Positions 15,536 through 24,090 are shown, counted from the first letter of the stretch. The stretch is 39,779 nucleotides of DNA from Chlamydiota bacterium (GCA_021772455.1 JAJFLY010000027.1:1-39779); one strand, 5' to 3'. The notes: generated by a model not told the origin, from the sequence alone. Program-made: numbers and translations.

Positions 15536-16893
15536 GCGACCAGAACCTCTTCTAAAATTGTGCTCACCTCATCGAGAGCTTCGGTAGTGATCCCTCCAGG
15601 CGGAATGAGAAAACGGATTCTCGTGGGGTTTGTCCCTGCTATAAATGTGATGACCCCCGCCTTAAATAGGGCTTTTGCATAAGCGAGAACTTTTTCGCGC
15701 TCACCTTTGAATGGGGTTGCGGCGATCATCAATCCCATTCCAAACGGTCCCTCAAAATTGTCGGGGTATTTGTCCGCAATTTTTTGGAGATGATCGACAA
15801 AATGTTTGCGCAGTTGCATATTTTTTCCGAGCGGCCCCAGATAGCCGTCATTGAGAAGAGAGTCGACAATCGCCTTGGCTCCGTGAATCGAGGCGCTCGC
15901 AGCCGTGTAGGTTTGCGCGATTAACCCAGGCTTTGGGCGAAATTCTTCTGTGTAGAGCGTCGCGCAGAGGTGGAGCAATTTTCCAACGGTTACTATATCG
16001 ACATATTCTTGAAGTCCAAAGCTTTGAAAGGCGAATAGATTTTCAGTTCGGCCGAAAGTTTGCACCTCATCCACAATAACCGCAATCCCATTTTCTTTGA
16101 GCTTGCGCATGATCTCGATAAAAAATTCTTTTTTTCCAGGGTTACATCCCGCTTCCCCTTGAATCATCTCGAAGCACATGCATGCGTATTTTCCTGGATG
16201 GCGAGAGAGGAGTGTGTCCAATGCGGCAAGGGTGCGCTTTGTGCTCCCAGCCGGATCGCGCCACTCATAAAACGGGACATAATCGACATGAATGAGATGG
16301 GGGAGCCCTTCGCGAAAAGCTGCCTTGTCTGTAATTTGCGCAAGGGCGAGGGTGCGCCCCATGAAACACTTTTCAAAGGCAAGAATGCGGTGTGCGGGAG
16401 CCTTTTTTTGGAAGGCGAGCTTCAAGGCATTTTCGTTTGCCATCGCCCCCGATGTAGTCAAGATGCAGTGGGGGAGGCGCGCGCTTTCCACAAGAAGCTC
16501 TGTGAGCTCGAAGGAGGAGCGATTTTGTTGGAGATGGCCTTGCATGGCGATATCTTCGATTGCGGCGTCTAGCGAGGCGGCAATCAGCTTGGGATGGCTA
16601 TGGCCAAAGTGGACGCCAATGCCGCTGATCAAATCGTATTTTACGCTTCCATCGGCAAGTTCGACAAGGGCTCCATTGCCAGCTCCACTTCCCAAATAGG
16701 GATAAAAGAGGTCCATCCCTCGGTACTGGTTAAATGTTTTAAGCGTCTCTTCATACGATTGTGTAAGATTTGCTTTTGGAGGGGATATCTTGGTGATTTT
16801 TTCGCTATGTTTTGCTGCTGTTTTGAGAATTTTTTGGGCAGCATTTTGAAAGTCGGGATCATTATAAAGGGCGTCGGCGACCAGATCATTCAT
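15520..16893 (-). CDS. astC: class III aminotransferase, probable succinylornithine transaminase (AstC role)
   Basis: A PLP enzyme of 457 residues. Motifs: DLISGIGVHFGHSHP, TTSGAMANENALKLA (phosphate-binding), FEMIQGEAGCNPGKKEFF, VIVDEVQTFGR, and VTVGKLLHLCATL carrying the Schiff-base Lys. It has about 60 more N-terminal residues than E. coli AstC (about 406), so it belongs to a longer subgroup and the exact substrate is inferred from context. It lies directly before astA, in the C-A-D-B order of the E. coli operon. AAGGAG is nine bases before the ATG, and the start overlaps the stop of the M20 gene (ATGA). Confidence 0.85.
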   Translation of the reverse strand: MNDLVADALYNDPDFQNAAQKILKTAAKHSEKITKISPPKANLTQSYEETLKTFNQYRGMDLFYPYLGSGAGNGALVELADGSVKYDLISGIGVHFGHSHPKLIAASLDAAIEDIAMQGHLQQNRSSFELTELLVESARLPHCILTTSGAMANENALKLAFQKKAPAHRILAFEKCFMGRTLALAQITDKAAFREGLPHLIHVDYVPFYEWRDPAGSTKRTLAALDTLLSRHPGKYACMCFEMIQGEAGCNPGKKEFFIEIMRKLKENGIAVIVDEVQTFGRTENLFAFQSFGLQEYVDIVTVGKLLHLCATLYTEEFRPKPGLIAQTYTAASASIHGAKAIVDSLLNDGYLGPLGKNMQLRKHFVDHLQKIADKYPDNFEGPFGMGLMIAATPFKGEREKVLAYAKALFKAGVITFIAGTNPTRIRFLIPPGGITTEALDEVSTILEEVLVACLKK

Positions 16894-17981
16894 GTATGCG
16901 TTCTCCTTGCGAGTTCCTTTAAGAAACAGGCGGTTAGCTTTATTTTTTCATTTAAACTGCTGAGGTAGACATACTCATTTTCCGTATGTAGTCCACCTCC
17001 ATGCACCCCAAGCGTATCAAGTGTCGGGATACCGGCGGCGCCGAAGGTATTGCCATCGCACACGCCTCCCGATTTTCTCCATTGTACTGCGATACCAAGT
17101 CTCTCTCCACACTCTTTTAGCAGGGTAAAGAGTTGTTCTGTTTCCACGTTAAAGGGTTTTGGTGGGCGATATGAGGTTCTTTCTAGTTTGATACCAGCTT
17201 CTTGCGCTTTCTTTTGGAGCACGGAATCGAGATCTGTATCAGCGCGAATATTGATGCCAGCCTCTGCATGTTCCGGGATGATGTTGAGGGCGCCACCTCC
17301 GCTGATCACTCCCACATTCACCAACGTCTTTTCGGTATTGAGCGCTTCCAAAGATGTGATAAAGCGAGCGAGGGGATAGATGGCATTTTTTCCATCTTCA
17401 GGAGCGCGTCCTGCATGGGCAGCTTTTCCTGTGCTGATCGCCCTATAGTTACTTGATCCTGCGCGCTCGCTCACAAAAAAACCATCGGAGAACGTGGGTT
17501 CAAAGAGCAAGGCGTATGTACACCGTTGGCAGCACTCTTTTAGAAAAGGAGTTGAGTTTGGGGAGCCGACCTCCTCATCTAGGTTTAGAAAGACCTCCCA
17601 CCCTATATTATGAGCCTCTTTTGAGGATTCAAAATCTAAAAGAGCGTGGAGCATAACAAGGATGCCCCCCTTCATGTCAGCGACGCCTGGTCCTTGCAAT
17701 GTATTCTCATCGAGTTTGGTAACACTTTGGAAAGGGTGGTCTTCATGAAAGACCGTGTCGAGATGTCCACCCAAAAAAATGCGAACAGGCGCGTTCATCC
17801 TTTTCTTAACAGACAATCCGATCGGCAGCACATTTATTTCATCGGGCTCTAATGCAAAAAAAGCTGCGCGCGCCAGCTCTACCATTTTTTCAAGTCCATC
17901 AGAGTTATATGAGTGTGAATTGATCGAAGCCCACTCAATTAATTGCGAAAAAATTTCCATTTCTTCAACGTATATGATCAT
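16890..17981 (-). CDS. M20-family metallopeptidase, candidate succinylglutamate desuccinylase
   Basis: A zinc-dependent amidohydrolase of the carboxypeptidase G2/ArgE/DapE type. Metal and catalytic sites: LGGHLDTVF (His ligand, nearby Asp), GPGVADMKGG (bridging Asp), LDEEVGSP (catalytic Glu and ligand), a dimer-lid domain with GKAAHAGRAPEDGKNAI, and the last His in GGGLHTENEY. It is the first gene of the AST operon, whose final step needs removal of succinate from succinylglutamate. No AstE (M14-type) gene is present, so this enzyme may do that job. That is inference; other acyl-glutamate or peptide substrates are possible. Start uncertain: ATGs at 17981 and 17960, and the frame opens to 18032. 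Confidence 0.85.
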   Translation of the reverse strand: MIIYVEEMEIFSQLIEWASINSHSYNSDGLEKMVELARAAFFALEPDEINVLPIGLSVKKRMNAPVRIFLGGHLDTVFHEDHPFQSVTKLDENTLQGPGVADMKGGILVMLHALLDFESSKEAHNIGWEVFLNLDEEVGSPNSTPFLKECCQRCTYALLFEPTFSDGFFVSERAGSSNYRAISTGKAAHAGRAPEDGKNAIYPLARFITSLEALNTEKTLVNVGVISGGGALNIIPEHAEAGINIRADTDLDSVLQKKAQEAGIKLERTSYRPPKPFNVETEQLFTLLKECGERLGIAVQWRKSGGVCDGNTFGAAGIPTLDTLGVHGGGLHTENEYVYLSSLNEKIKLTACFLKELARRTHT

Positions 17982-18049
17982 TGTAGCTTTGACAAATATT
18001 TTTTCTTTCCATATGACAGTGAACCAAAGCATCGATAAAGGGAAAGCGA

Positions 18050-18223
18050 GTGAACGAACAGAAAATTCTGAAGGAAGAGCAGGCGTGCTGTATTGTAATT
18101 ACGTGTGGGCAGCCTTCCGAAGACGGGAAAATGGCTGTTGAGTTGACCTATGAAGGGGATCCGATGCTTGCATCCTTTCTCCTTGAAAATGCTCAAGGAC
18201 TTATCAATCAGGAAGAAGATTGA
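18050..18223 (+). CDS. 57-residue acidic protein
   Basis: A GTG start with GGGAAAG upstream opens a 57-codon frame beginning MNEQKILKEEQACCIVITCG and ending AQGLINQEED. The composition is protein-like: an alternating strand CCIVITCG, a strand MAVELTYEG, then a helix. It is divergent from the AST operon and directly precedes the membrane coiled-coil gene. In C. trachomatis a very small gene (CT849.1, from memory) occupies the same place before CT850. Function unknown. The Cys-Cys/Cys pattern could bind metal, but it is too short to say. Confidence 0.65.
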   Translation: MNEQKILKEEQACCIVITCGQPSEDGKMAVELTYEGDPMLASFLLENAQGLINQEED

Positions 18224-18231
18224 ATTTCTAA

Positions 18232-18259
18232 TTGACAGGGGCCTCCAATTATATACAAT
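18232..18259 (+). promoter_or_regulatory. promoter for the membrane coiled-coil gene
   Basis: TTGACA (18232-18237) and TACAAT (18254-18259) with a 16-base spacer, about 30 bases before the ATG at 18289. A perfect consensus -35 box. A second TTGACA follows at 18261 without a good -10. Confidence 0.6.
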
Positions 18260-18288
18260 ATTGACACTTCGATATTTAAGAATATGTC

Positions 18289-19581
18289 ATGAATACCTCT
18301 ATTGCAAGCGAATCTAAAGCCGTCTTTTCCTTCAAAGACACTCTGTATAAAGTAGTTCCGGGTAGTGTTTTTGGGCGCATCCTCTTCTGGGGCGCTCTTT
18401 CACCGGTGCTTCTACTATTTACCTTAGGGGTCAGTTTCTTATCGGCCTCTCCCTTTTCCATCTACCTCCCTTTCCTTACCCTACTGGGTGGTGCGCTTTG
18501 TTTGCGTTGGAAAACACTTGGCTTGAGTGGATGTTATGTTGCCCTAGCCTTTCTTTTGATTACCCATTACCAAGCAATTCCCCCTGATGAGCGTTTGTGG
18601 CAAATGGGGATTATATTTACTTTGGCCGTCGATTTTTTTGTTGTCCTTCTCGCATCAGAGGAGATTGAAGCGTTGATCGGCGGGGTTGCTGCCACCCTGA
18701 AGACAAAAACAACAGAGTTCAATCAATCTCAGCTCCAGCTTCAACAACTGGGTCATGATAAAGATGAGCTGCAAAAAAGTTTGGATGACGAGATTGAGCG
18801 GCTAAAAACCGAAGCTGAGCAAAGGCGGATTGAAAGAGTGCAGGAGTGCAAGCAGATCGAGTTGATTCATTCCGAGATTGAGCTGCTAAACTCGCAAAAG
18901 GCGAGCTTTGTTGCCGAAGCTAAAAAAGCGCGTGAAGTTCTTGAACAAAATGGCCAGTCGCAACAAATCATTCAAGAGCTCGAAGGGCGTATCGCAGAAA
19001 TTTCTGCGCAGCTTAACGAAGCGCAGGCTTCTAGAGAGGCGCTTACAGAAAAGCTTCACGGTGCTGAAGCCTTAAAAGAGCAACTCGCGTCACAAACTGC
19101 CGACCGGATTCAAGCAGAATCCTTCAAATCTGAAAACGAGGCGCTTCAAGCGCGCGTCCAAACGCTTAGTGAAAGTGTGAGCAAATCCGAAGGGCTGCAA
19201 GCCAAAGTCGTGGCGCTTACTGAGAATCTAAATCAAGCCGATATCAGAACAAAAGAGGCTATACTTGCTGCGCAGCTGAAAATCATGACACTGCAAGTAA
19301 GTCCTGTCATTAAAGTTGATGATCGAAAGATTCGCCATTTAGAAGGTTTACTCAAACAGCTTCGCAAACAATTTGAAGAAAAAGCTGATATATTAAACCA
19401 AACGCGCAAAGACCTTTTTCATACACACGGAAAGCTCTTAAGCTTGGAGCATGAGCAGGAATTAAGAGAGGTCGACTCTGTCGGTGACTCGACAGCTTTT
19501 TATGAGCAGATGGCTTCTGAGCTTTCCAGCTTGGAAGAAGAGGTTGAACTCTTAGAAGGGCTTGTTGCTTTTAAGGAGTGA
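18289..19581 (+). CDS. membrane-anchored coiled-coil protein
   Basis: A 430-residue protein with three to four transmembrane segments between residues about 25 and 130 (for example ILFWGALSPVLLLFTLGVSF and MGIIFTLAVDFFVVLLASEE). A continuous coiled coil of about 270 residues follows, rich in Glu/Gln/Leu/Lys (IEALIGGVAATLKTKTTEFN onward), and an acidic end. No enzymatic motif. Position next to map matches chlamydial CT850 from memory. Such a layout fits a membrane tether or a cell-shape/division scaffold, but function is unknown. It is convergent with map, overlapping by 11 bp. A short ATG-TCA-TGA frame just upstream shows that the second ATG (18289) is the start. Confidence 0.8.
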   Translation: MNTSIASESKAVFSFKDTLYKVVPGSVFGRILFWGALSPVLLLFTLGVSFLSASPFSIYLPFLTLLGGALCLRWKTLGLSGCYVALAFLLITHYQAIPPDERLWQMGIIFTLAVDFFVVLLASEEIEALIGGVAATLKTKTTEFNQSQLQLQQLGHDKDELQKSLDDEIERLKTEAEQRRIERVQECKQIELIHSEIELLNSQKASFVAEAKKAREVLEQNGQSQQIIQELEGRIAEISAQLNEAQASREALTEKLHGAEALKEQLASQTADRIQAESFKSENEALQARVQTLSESVSKSEGLQAKVVALTENLNQADIRTKEAILAAQLKIMTLQVSPVIKVDDRKIRHLEGLLKQLRKQFEEKADILNQTRKDLFHTHGKLLSLEHEQELREVDSVGDSTAFYEQMASELSSLEEEVELLEGLVAFKE

Positions 19582-20449
19582 GTGTCAGGATCTCGTGGCC
19601 AGTCTCGGTCACGAGAAGAGTGTGCTCCCACTGAGCGCTTGGTTTGCCATCTCGCGTGGTTGCGATCCACTGGGTGATTGGATCGATTTTACCTTCTGCA
19701 ACACCTGCATTAATCATCGGCTCAATTGTAAAGGTCATTCCGGCCGCAAGAGGAATTTGGATGCGGTTGCGGTGGTGAGGAACCTGAGGGGGTTCATGGA
19801 ATTCTAGCCCGACACCATGACCCACAAATTGGTGAACAACCGAACACCCGTTCTCAGCGGCGCAATCCTCGATCGCATCGGCAATCTCGTGGAGTTTTGC
19901 TCCCGGTTTCACAACTTCCATCGAGCGTTGTAAACACTCGTGTGAGACGTCATACACGAGCTGCTTGTCGGGAGAAATTTCTCCGATTTTGACCATCCTG
20001 CTACAATCGCCGTAGTAGCCATCCAAAATGCACGAGACATCGATATTCATGATGTCCCCATCTTTTAGAGGGACATCATTAGGAATTCCATGGCAGATCA
20101 CTTCATTGAGCGATGTGCAAATACTTTTTGGAAAAGGGGGCTCTCCGTAATGGTAGGGGGCGGCAAGGGCATTATTCTCTTTGTGGAGCTTAACGGCGAG
20201 CGCGTCGATCTCGTTTGTTGTCACCCCAGCTTGCGCTTTTTTGCACGTCTCATCGAGAATATAGGCGGCAAGTTTACATGCACGCTTGATTCCCGCGATT
20301 TGCTCGGGAGTTTTCAATACAATGCGGTAGTTTTTATAGTAGTGCTGGGCGAGTTTTTGCTGCTCAGTAGTAGGCGGCTCTTTCGGAGAGTGGCATTTTT
20401 TCCACTTCTGTCCACTTCCACACCAACACGGGTCATTTCTTCCAATCAT
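19571..20449 (-). CDS. map: methionine aminopeptidase with N-terminal SEC-C zinc motif
   Basis: Removes initiator methionine from new proteins. It opens with a SEC-C zinc-binding motif, GRNDPCWCGSGQKWKKCH, then the peptidase domain with five metal ligands: Asp in NIDVSCI, Asp in GDCSRM, His in VGHGVG, Glu in FTIEPMI and Glu in WEHTLLV. SEC-C fused to Map is the arrangement in Chlamydia (CT851). The ATG at 20449 gives MIGRND; a TTG three codons upstream is possible. It follows truA on the same strand with a 16-bp gap and closes the marC-marC-truA-map run. Confidence 0.96.
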   Translation of the reverse strand: MIGRNDPCWCGSGQKWKKCHSPKEPPTTEQQKLAQHYYKNYRIVLKTPEQIAGIKRACKLAAYILDETCKKAQAGVTTNEIDALAVKLHKENNALAAPYHYGEPPFPKSICTSLNEVICHGIPNDVPLKDGDIMNIDVSCILDGYYGDCSRMVKIGEISPDKQLVYDVSHECLQRSMEVVKPGAKLHEIADAIEDCAAENGCSVVHQFVGHGVGLEFHEPPQVPHHRNRIQIPLAAGMTFTIEPMINAGVAEGKIDPITQWIATTRDGKPSAQWEHTLLVTETGHEILTLTP

Positions 20450-20465
20450 AGGAATCAATCTTAGC

Positions 20466-21206
20466 TCAAGTCGGAAAAAAAATCTTCCTTAAAGTGAGTC
20501 CATGGGCAGGAGCTGTGATTCCGGCTTGGGGGCGCGCTTTAGAAGCTAGGATATGGGCAATCGCCTCAACAGAGAGCTTTTTCAGTCCAACATAGACTAA
20601 AGTTCCCACAAGATTGCGCACCATTTTGTAAAGAAAATGGTTTCCTTGGATATCAATTTGGAGGCGATTATTCTCTAGCTCAATAATTTCAATCCGATCG
20701 ATGCGGCGCCATTTGTGGGGGTAATTGAGATTCTCGTGGACATTACAAAACGCTGAAAAGTCGTGCTCGCCAATCAAGATTTCAGCTCCTTTTTTCATCA
20801 GATCGAGATTAAGCTCACCTGGCACATGCCAGGAAAAATAGCGATGAAAGGGGAGTTGGGTGGGACCATAGCAAATTTTGTAGGAGTAGAGCTTGCCCAA
20901 AGCATCCAAAGAGGGGTGGAATTCATGCGCCATCACATTCACCTCTAATACACGGATCGAAGGGGGCAGCAAGCGATTGAGACTGATTTTTTTAGGAGGC
21001 GCTTTGTCTGTCATAAAATTCACAACCTGCCCCTCGGCATGAACCCCACGATCGGTGCGGCTGGCTGCCTGCAGGGTTACCGGTTCTTGCATGATCTGCT
21101 CTAATACGGTTTGCAGAGTCTCTTCTACAGAGCTGCCACTCTCGGTTTTTTGCCATCCAAAAAAGGAGGTACCGTCATAGGTGAGAAGTAAGCAGATGTT
21201 GCTCAT
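20466..21206 (-). CDS. truA: tRNA pseudouridine-38/39/40 synthase
   Basis: Makes pseudouridine in the anticodon stem-loop. A 246-residue protein with the N-terminal LLTYDGTSFFGWQ, the catalytic Asp in ASRTDRGVHAEGQVVNF, YSYKICYG in the middle, and FLYKMVRNLVGTLVYVG with ITAPAHGLTL near the end. Length is normal. Its start overlaps the stop of the upstream marC gene (ATGA). Confidence 0.96.
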   Translation of the reverse strand: MSNICLLLTYDGTSFFGWQKTESGSSVEETLQTVLEQIMQEPVTLQAASRTDRGVHAEGQVVNFMTDKAPPKKISLNRLLPPSIRVLEVNVMAHEFHPSLDALGKLYSYKICYGPTQLPFHRYFSWHVPGELNLDLMKKGAEILIGEHDFSAFCNVHENLNYPHKWRRIDRIEIIELENNRLQIDIQGNHFLYKMVRNLVGTLVYVGLKKLSVEAIAHILASKARPQAGITAPAHGLTLRKIFFPT

Positions 21207-21793
21207 GAGCCGAAAGTTGAAATTAAACCGTTAAGAGCCATTTGTGTGGAGACAAGGATCACGATATAACCAAAGAGGCGCTCTGCAGCAACAATTCCAT
21301 TTTCCCCGAGCAGTTTTTTAAGGTGAGGGGAGAAGATGAGGGTGGGGAGTAAGCAGAGCCAGGCAATGAGAAGAGCCGATAAAATGAGTAATTTATTCGC
21401 ACCACTTCCCCCATAGAGGGTCATCGTTGCCAAAATCGCTGGTCCCGCAACCGCTGGAACTGCAAGTGGTACAATGAGAGGATCTTCTGTGATGCGTCCC
21501 CCCTTTCTTTCGCCTGGATTGGCAAAGATCATCCGAATCGCAATCATAAAGAGGATAATCCCTCCCGCGATCTGCAGCGAATAGGGGGTCACATTAAGGA
21601 GGGTAAAAAATCCCTGTCCGAAGAAAAGAAAGACTACCATGATCCCGAGCGCAATCAAAAGTTCACGCAAGATAATACGCCTTTGCCGTTCAGGGTCAAA
21701 TGCTTTTAAAACGCCTACGAAAATCGGGACATTTCCGAGCGGATCCATCACAATCAGAAAAAGAAATGACATATGAAACAAGTCACCGATCAT
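21203..21793 (-). CDS. MarC-family integral membrane protein (second copy)
   Basis: A 196-residue protein with about six membrane segments and the MarC signature near the N-terminus (FLIVMDPLGNVPIFVGVLKA), then RIILRELLIALGI, GGIILFMIAIRMIF and PLAVPAVAGPAILAT. The family is membrane-embedded and its transport substrate is unknown. It overlaps both neighbours by ATGA and is a diverged paralog of the next upstream gene. C. trachomatis has one such gene (yhgN, CT852) in this place, so the tandem pair here is a local duplication or a retained ancestral pair. Confidence 0.88.
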   Translation of the reverse strand: MIGDLFHMSFLFLIVMDPLGNVPIFVGVLKAFDPERQRRIILRELLIALGIMVVFLFFGQGFFTLLNVTPYSLQIAGGIILFMIAIRMIFANPGERKGGRITEDPLIVPLAVPAVAGPAILATMTLYGGSGANKLLILSALLIAWLCLLPTLIFSPHLKKLLGENGIVAAERLFGYIVILVSTQMALNGLISTFGS

Positions 21794-22371
21794 TTGACAA
21801 GCCTTCCTACTCCTTCAAGAAATAGTTGGACAGCGATGATCGCAACAATCAATCCCATTAAGCGCTGACAAGCTAGTAATCCTTTGTCCTTAAGAAAATT
21901 ATGAATTGGACGCGCAAAGATATAGATGAGACTTGATAAAAGCCAGGCAACGCAAATTGCCCCGAGCACGAGCGTGTCTGAGGGTTGATCTTGGGCAAAG
22001 ATCATTATTGCAGAAAGTACAGAAGGGCCTGCTATTATGGGTGTTGCGAGTGGAAAGACAACGGGTTTTTGATCACCCCATTTAGGAGGGGCTTCGTCAT
22101 TAGAAAAAATGAGACGGATCGCAATCAAAAAGAGGATAAGCCCACCCGAGATCTGCACTGCAGTTGGCGAGATATCCAGCAAAGAGAGAAGGATTTGGCC
22201 TACATAGTGGAAGAGCATCATGATCCCCAGCGCAATCACGAGCTCCCGCATCGCAATCCGTCTCCGCTGCTTAACGCTATATGGTTTAAGCAGGGAGAGA
22301 TACGTTGGAATGCTCCCTAAAGCATCTATCACAAGAAAAAGAGTGATTGTAATACCAAAAAAATTACCCAT
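21790..22371 (-). CDS. MarC-family integral membrane protein (first copy)
   Basis: From the ATG chosen here (MGNFFGITITLFLVIDALGS) it has 193 residues and six predicted membrane segments, normal for MarC. It carries IDALGSIPTYLSLLKPY, IAMRELVIALGIM, SGGLILFLIAIRLIF and PLATPIIAGPSVLSA, which align one for one with the downstream paralog. The frame stays open to 22599, but the extra 76 residues are unlike the family and would cover the whole divergent control region. First gene of the marC-marC-truA-map operon. Confidence 0.87.
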   Translation of the reverse strand: MGNFFGITITLFLVIDALGSIPTYLSLLKPYSVKQRRRIAMRELVIALGIMMLFHYVGQILLSLLDISPTAVQISGGLILFLIAIRLIFSNDEAPPKWGDQKPVVFPLATPIIAGPSVLSAIMIFAQDQPSDTLVLGAICVAWLLSSLIYIFARPIHNFLKDKGLLACQRLMGLIVAIIAVQLFLEGVGRLVK

Positions 22372-22575
22372 TATGAGCCCGTTAAATAATTTAAGCCCCC
22401 CATCTTCAATCGTCTTGGGGCTGCATTTTCTGAGCCGCTCACTCTCGGTGCTCCCTTTCAGGAGCTTAAAAACTGAAGCCCAAATCCGACTAAATCTGAG
22501 GAGCTTAATTTTTTGAACGGGCCCAAAGCTAAGATTATACTTTAAAACCCCAACTAAATTCAATAAAATAGATTT
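22372..22575. other. 204-bp divergent intergenic region between marC and an adenylate-kinase-like gene
   Basis: It holds no convincing gene. On the minus strand AGCCCC and GGGGCT are separated by 17 bases just before the marC start and could form a leader hairpin. The AT-rich stretch around 22520-22570 probably holds promoters in both directions, but I cannot pick a clear -35/-10 pair. Confidence 0.4.
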
Positions 22576-23205
22576 ATGGGATTGATTGAACCATATCAAG
22601 GAAAATTTCCGTCGATACTCCTCTTTGGACCACCAGGTGCCGGAAAGGAGCAGCTTGGGAAGTTTTTAACCAGTTCTGGGAGCCAATACTACCTCTCTGC
22701 AGGAGAGATTTTCCGGAGTTTACCTCTCGGTTCTCCTGCCGGAAAGCTCTATTATTCATACGCCAGTAAAGGGGCTCTTCTCCCGGATGAGGCGATGATC
22801 GAGTTTTTGCAGTATTATGTCCAAGGACTCATTGCGACAAATTCTTACTACCCTGAGGCTCAGGACCTCTTGCTTGACGGCATTCCTCGAACTCTAGCTC
22901 AGGCCGTGCAAATGAAAGAATTTGTCCAGGTGCGCCATGTGATTGTCTTAGAAATTTCTGATACTCAAGAGCTTTTAAGGCGGATACAGCGTCGGGCTCG
23001 GCTGGAGGGGAGACTTGATGACATTGAGCTAAGTGAGCTTCAAAGGCGTCTTGCGGAGTATGAGGAGCAGACGCGTCAGATTATCGAGTTTTATCCACCC
23101 CACATCGTCTCCCGTGTCGATGCGATGCAACGCCCACTTGAGGTGTTGCGCGACGTTCTCGTCCGTCTCTCTCACCTACTCTCCCGTGGGCCCAGCTCCC
23201 TTTAA
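22576..23205 (+). CDS. adenylate kinase-like protein with altered P-loop
   Basis: A 209-residue nucleoside monophosphate kinase fold. FGPPGAGKEQ (17-26) aligns to the Adk P-loop GPPGAGKGT, but the Gly-Thr after Lys24 is Glu-Gln, so the hydroxyl that binds Mg-ATP is missing. Other parts are kept: SAGEIFRSL (AMP-binding Arg), DGIPRTLAQA (matching DGFPRTxxQA), a very short lid at RRARLEGRLDD, and the helix RRLAEYEEQT. It may be a weak or dead kinase, or it may use another nucleotide. It is unlikely to be the cell's main Adk. Its 3' end overlaps the convergent GGDEF gene by 30 bp. Confidence 0.75.
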   Translation: MGLIEPYQGKFPSILLFGPPGAGKEQLGKFLTSSGSQYYLSAGEIFRSLPLGSPAGKLYYSYASKGALLPDEAMIEFLQYYVQGLIATNSYYPEAQDLLLDGIPRTLAQAVQMKEFVQVRHVIVLEISDTQELLRRIQRRARLEGRLDDIELSELQRRLAEYEEQTRQIIEFYPPHIVSRVDAMQRPLEVLRDVLVRLSHLLSRGPSSL

Positions 23206-24090
23206 GTGTGAGTTTTTTTTGTCTTGGTAAAGAGCTTGATCGGCAGCATCGATAAGCTCACCGAGTGCCACCTCATCGCGCCCATTAAAGTAGGCAGATC
23301 CTATACTAATCGCAAGCTGGTAGGGTTCCGTTGTTTCACCATTTTTTTCTTCGATTTTGCAGGCGATTTTGCGCTTGATATGCTCATCGCTATGGACAGC
23401 CGCATTAAGCGCAATCACGCCAAACTCATCGCCTCCGATTCGCGCAATAATGTCGTAATGTCGTAATGCGAGCTGCAAGCAATGTGCCACATCTTTTAAC
23501 ACTCGATCGCCAGCAGGGTGGCCGTAGGTATCGTTAATCGTTTTGAGGTAATCGAGGTCGACAATAAAGAGATGAAATCCCTGGCCGGTACGTTCGGAGA
23601 GCTCAATTTGCTGTTCTAGAAGGGTGAAAAAGCCGCGGCGGTTGTATAATTCGGTCAGCTCATCGGTAAATGATAAGGCCTTTAAGCTCTTTTGGAGCTG
23701 ATTACGCTCAATAGAGGCGTAGATCATACGATGCAAATGCTGAGGATCCAACTCTTCTTTTGGAAGATAATCTTGAGCTCCTACTCGGATAATCTCTCTT
23801 ACTAACTCTTCATCAGCAGTTGCCGAGGTAGCGATGATTGGAATGGTTGAGGAGGCTTCGTGAATTTTTTGAATTGTTTCCAGTCCATGGCTATCAGAGA
23901 GATTCAGATCGGTCAAAATCAGATCATACTCTTCTTGATTTTCAAGAAGGTGGGTCGCCTCTTTTATCGTTTTGGCAATCGTAATCGAAAACTCGATGCC
24001 TTTTTCTAGTAGGCTGTTTAGGGCATCTTGAATGGTGGTCAGATCGTCTTGTTGATCTTCAATCAGAAGTAAAAGAAATTTTTCGTTCAT
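23176..24090 (-). CDS. response regulator with GGDEF diguanylate cyclase domain
   Basis: A 304-residue two-domain cytoplasmic protein. Residues 1-120 are a receiver: acid pair E11-D12, phospho-acceptor D61 in LILTDLNLSD, T88/S89 and K111 in DYLPKEEL. Residues about 140-295 are a GGDEF domain with FTDELTELYNRRGF, DLDYLKTINDTYGHPAGD and an intact GGDEF at 219-223. RHYD (210-213) sits exactly five residues before GGDEF, the RxxD inhibitory site. Every residue needed for c-di-GMP synthesis is present. It overlaps the stop of the transporter fusion gene (ATGA), so the two are co-expressed. No histidine kinase or c-di-GMP effector is visible here. Confidence 0.92.
   Translation of the reverse strand: MNEKFLLLLIEDQQDDLTTIQDALNSLLEKGIEFSITIAKTIKEATHLLENQEEYDLILTDLNLSDSHGLETIQKIHEASSTIPIIATSATADEELVREIIRVGAQDYLPKEELDPQHLHRMIYASIERNQLQKSLKALSFTDELTELYNRRGFFTLLEQQIELSERTGQGFHLFIVDLDYLKTINDTYGHPAGDRVLKDVAHCLQLALRHYDIIARIGGDEFGVIALNAAVHSDEHIKRKIACKIEEKNGETTEPYQLAISIGSAYFNGRDEVALGELIDAADQALYQDKKNSHLKGAGPTGE

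Noticed and set aside
16060-16572. A 170-codon plus-strand frame inside the aminotransferase gene.
   Set aside because: It is antisense to the PLP-binding core of a clear class III aminotransferase; composition is not protein-like.
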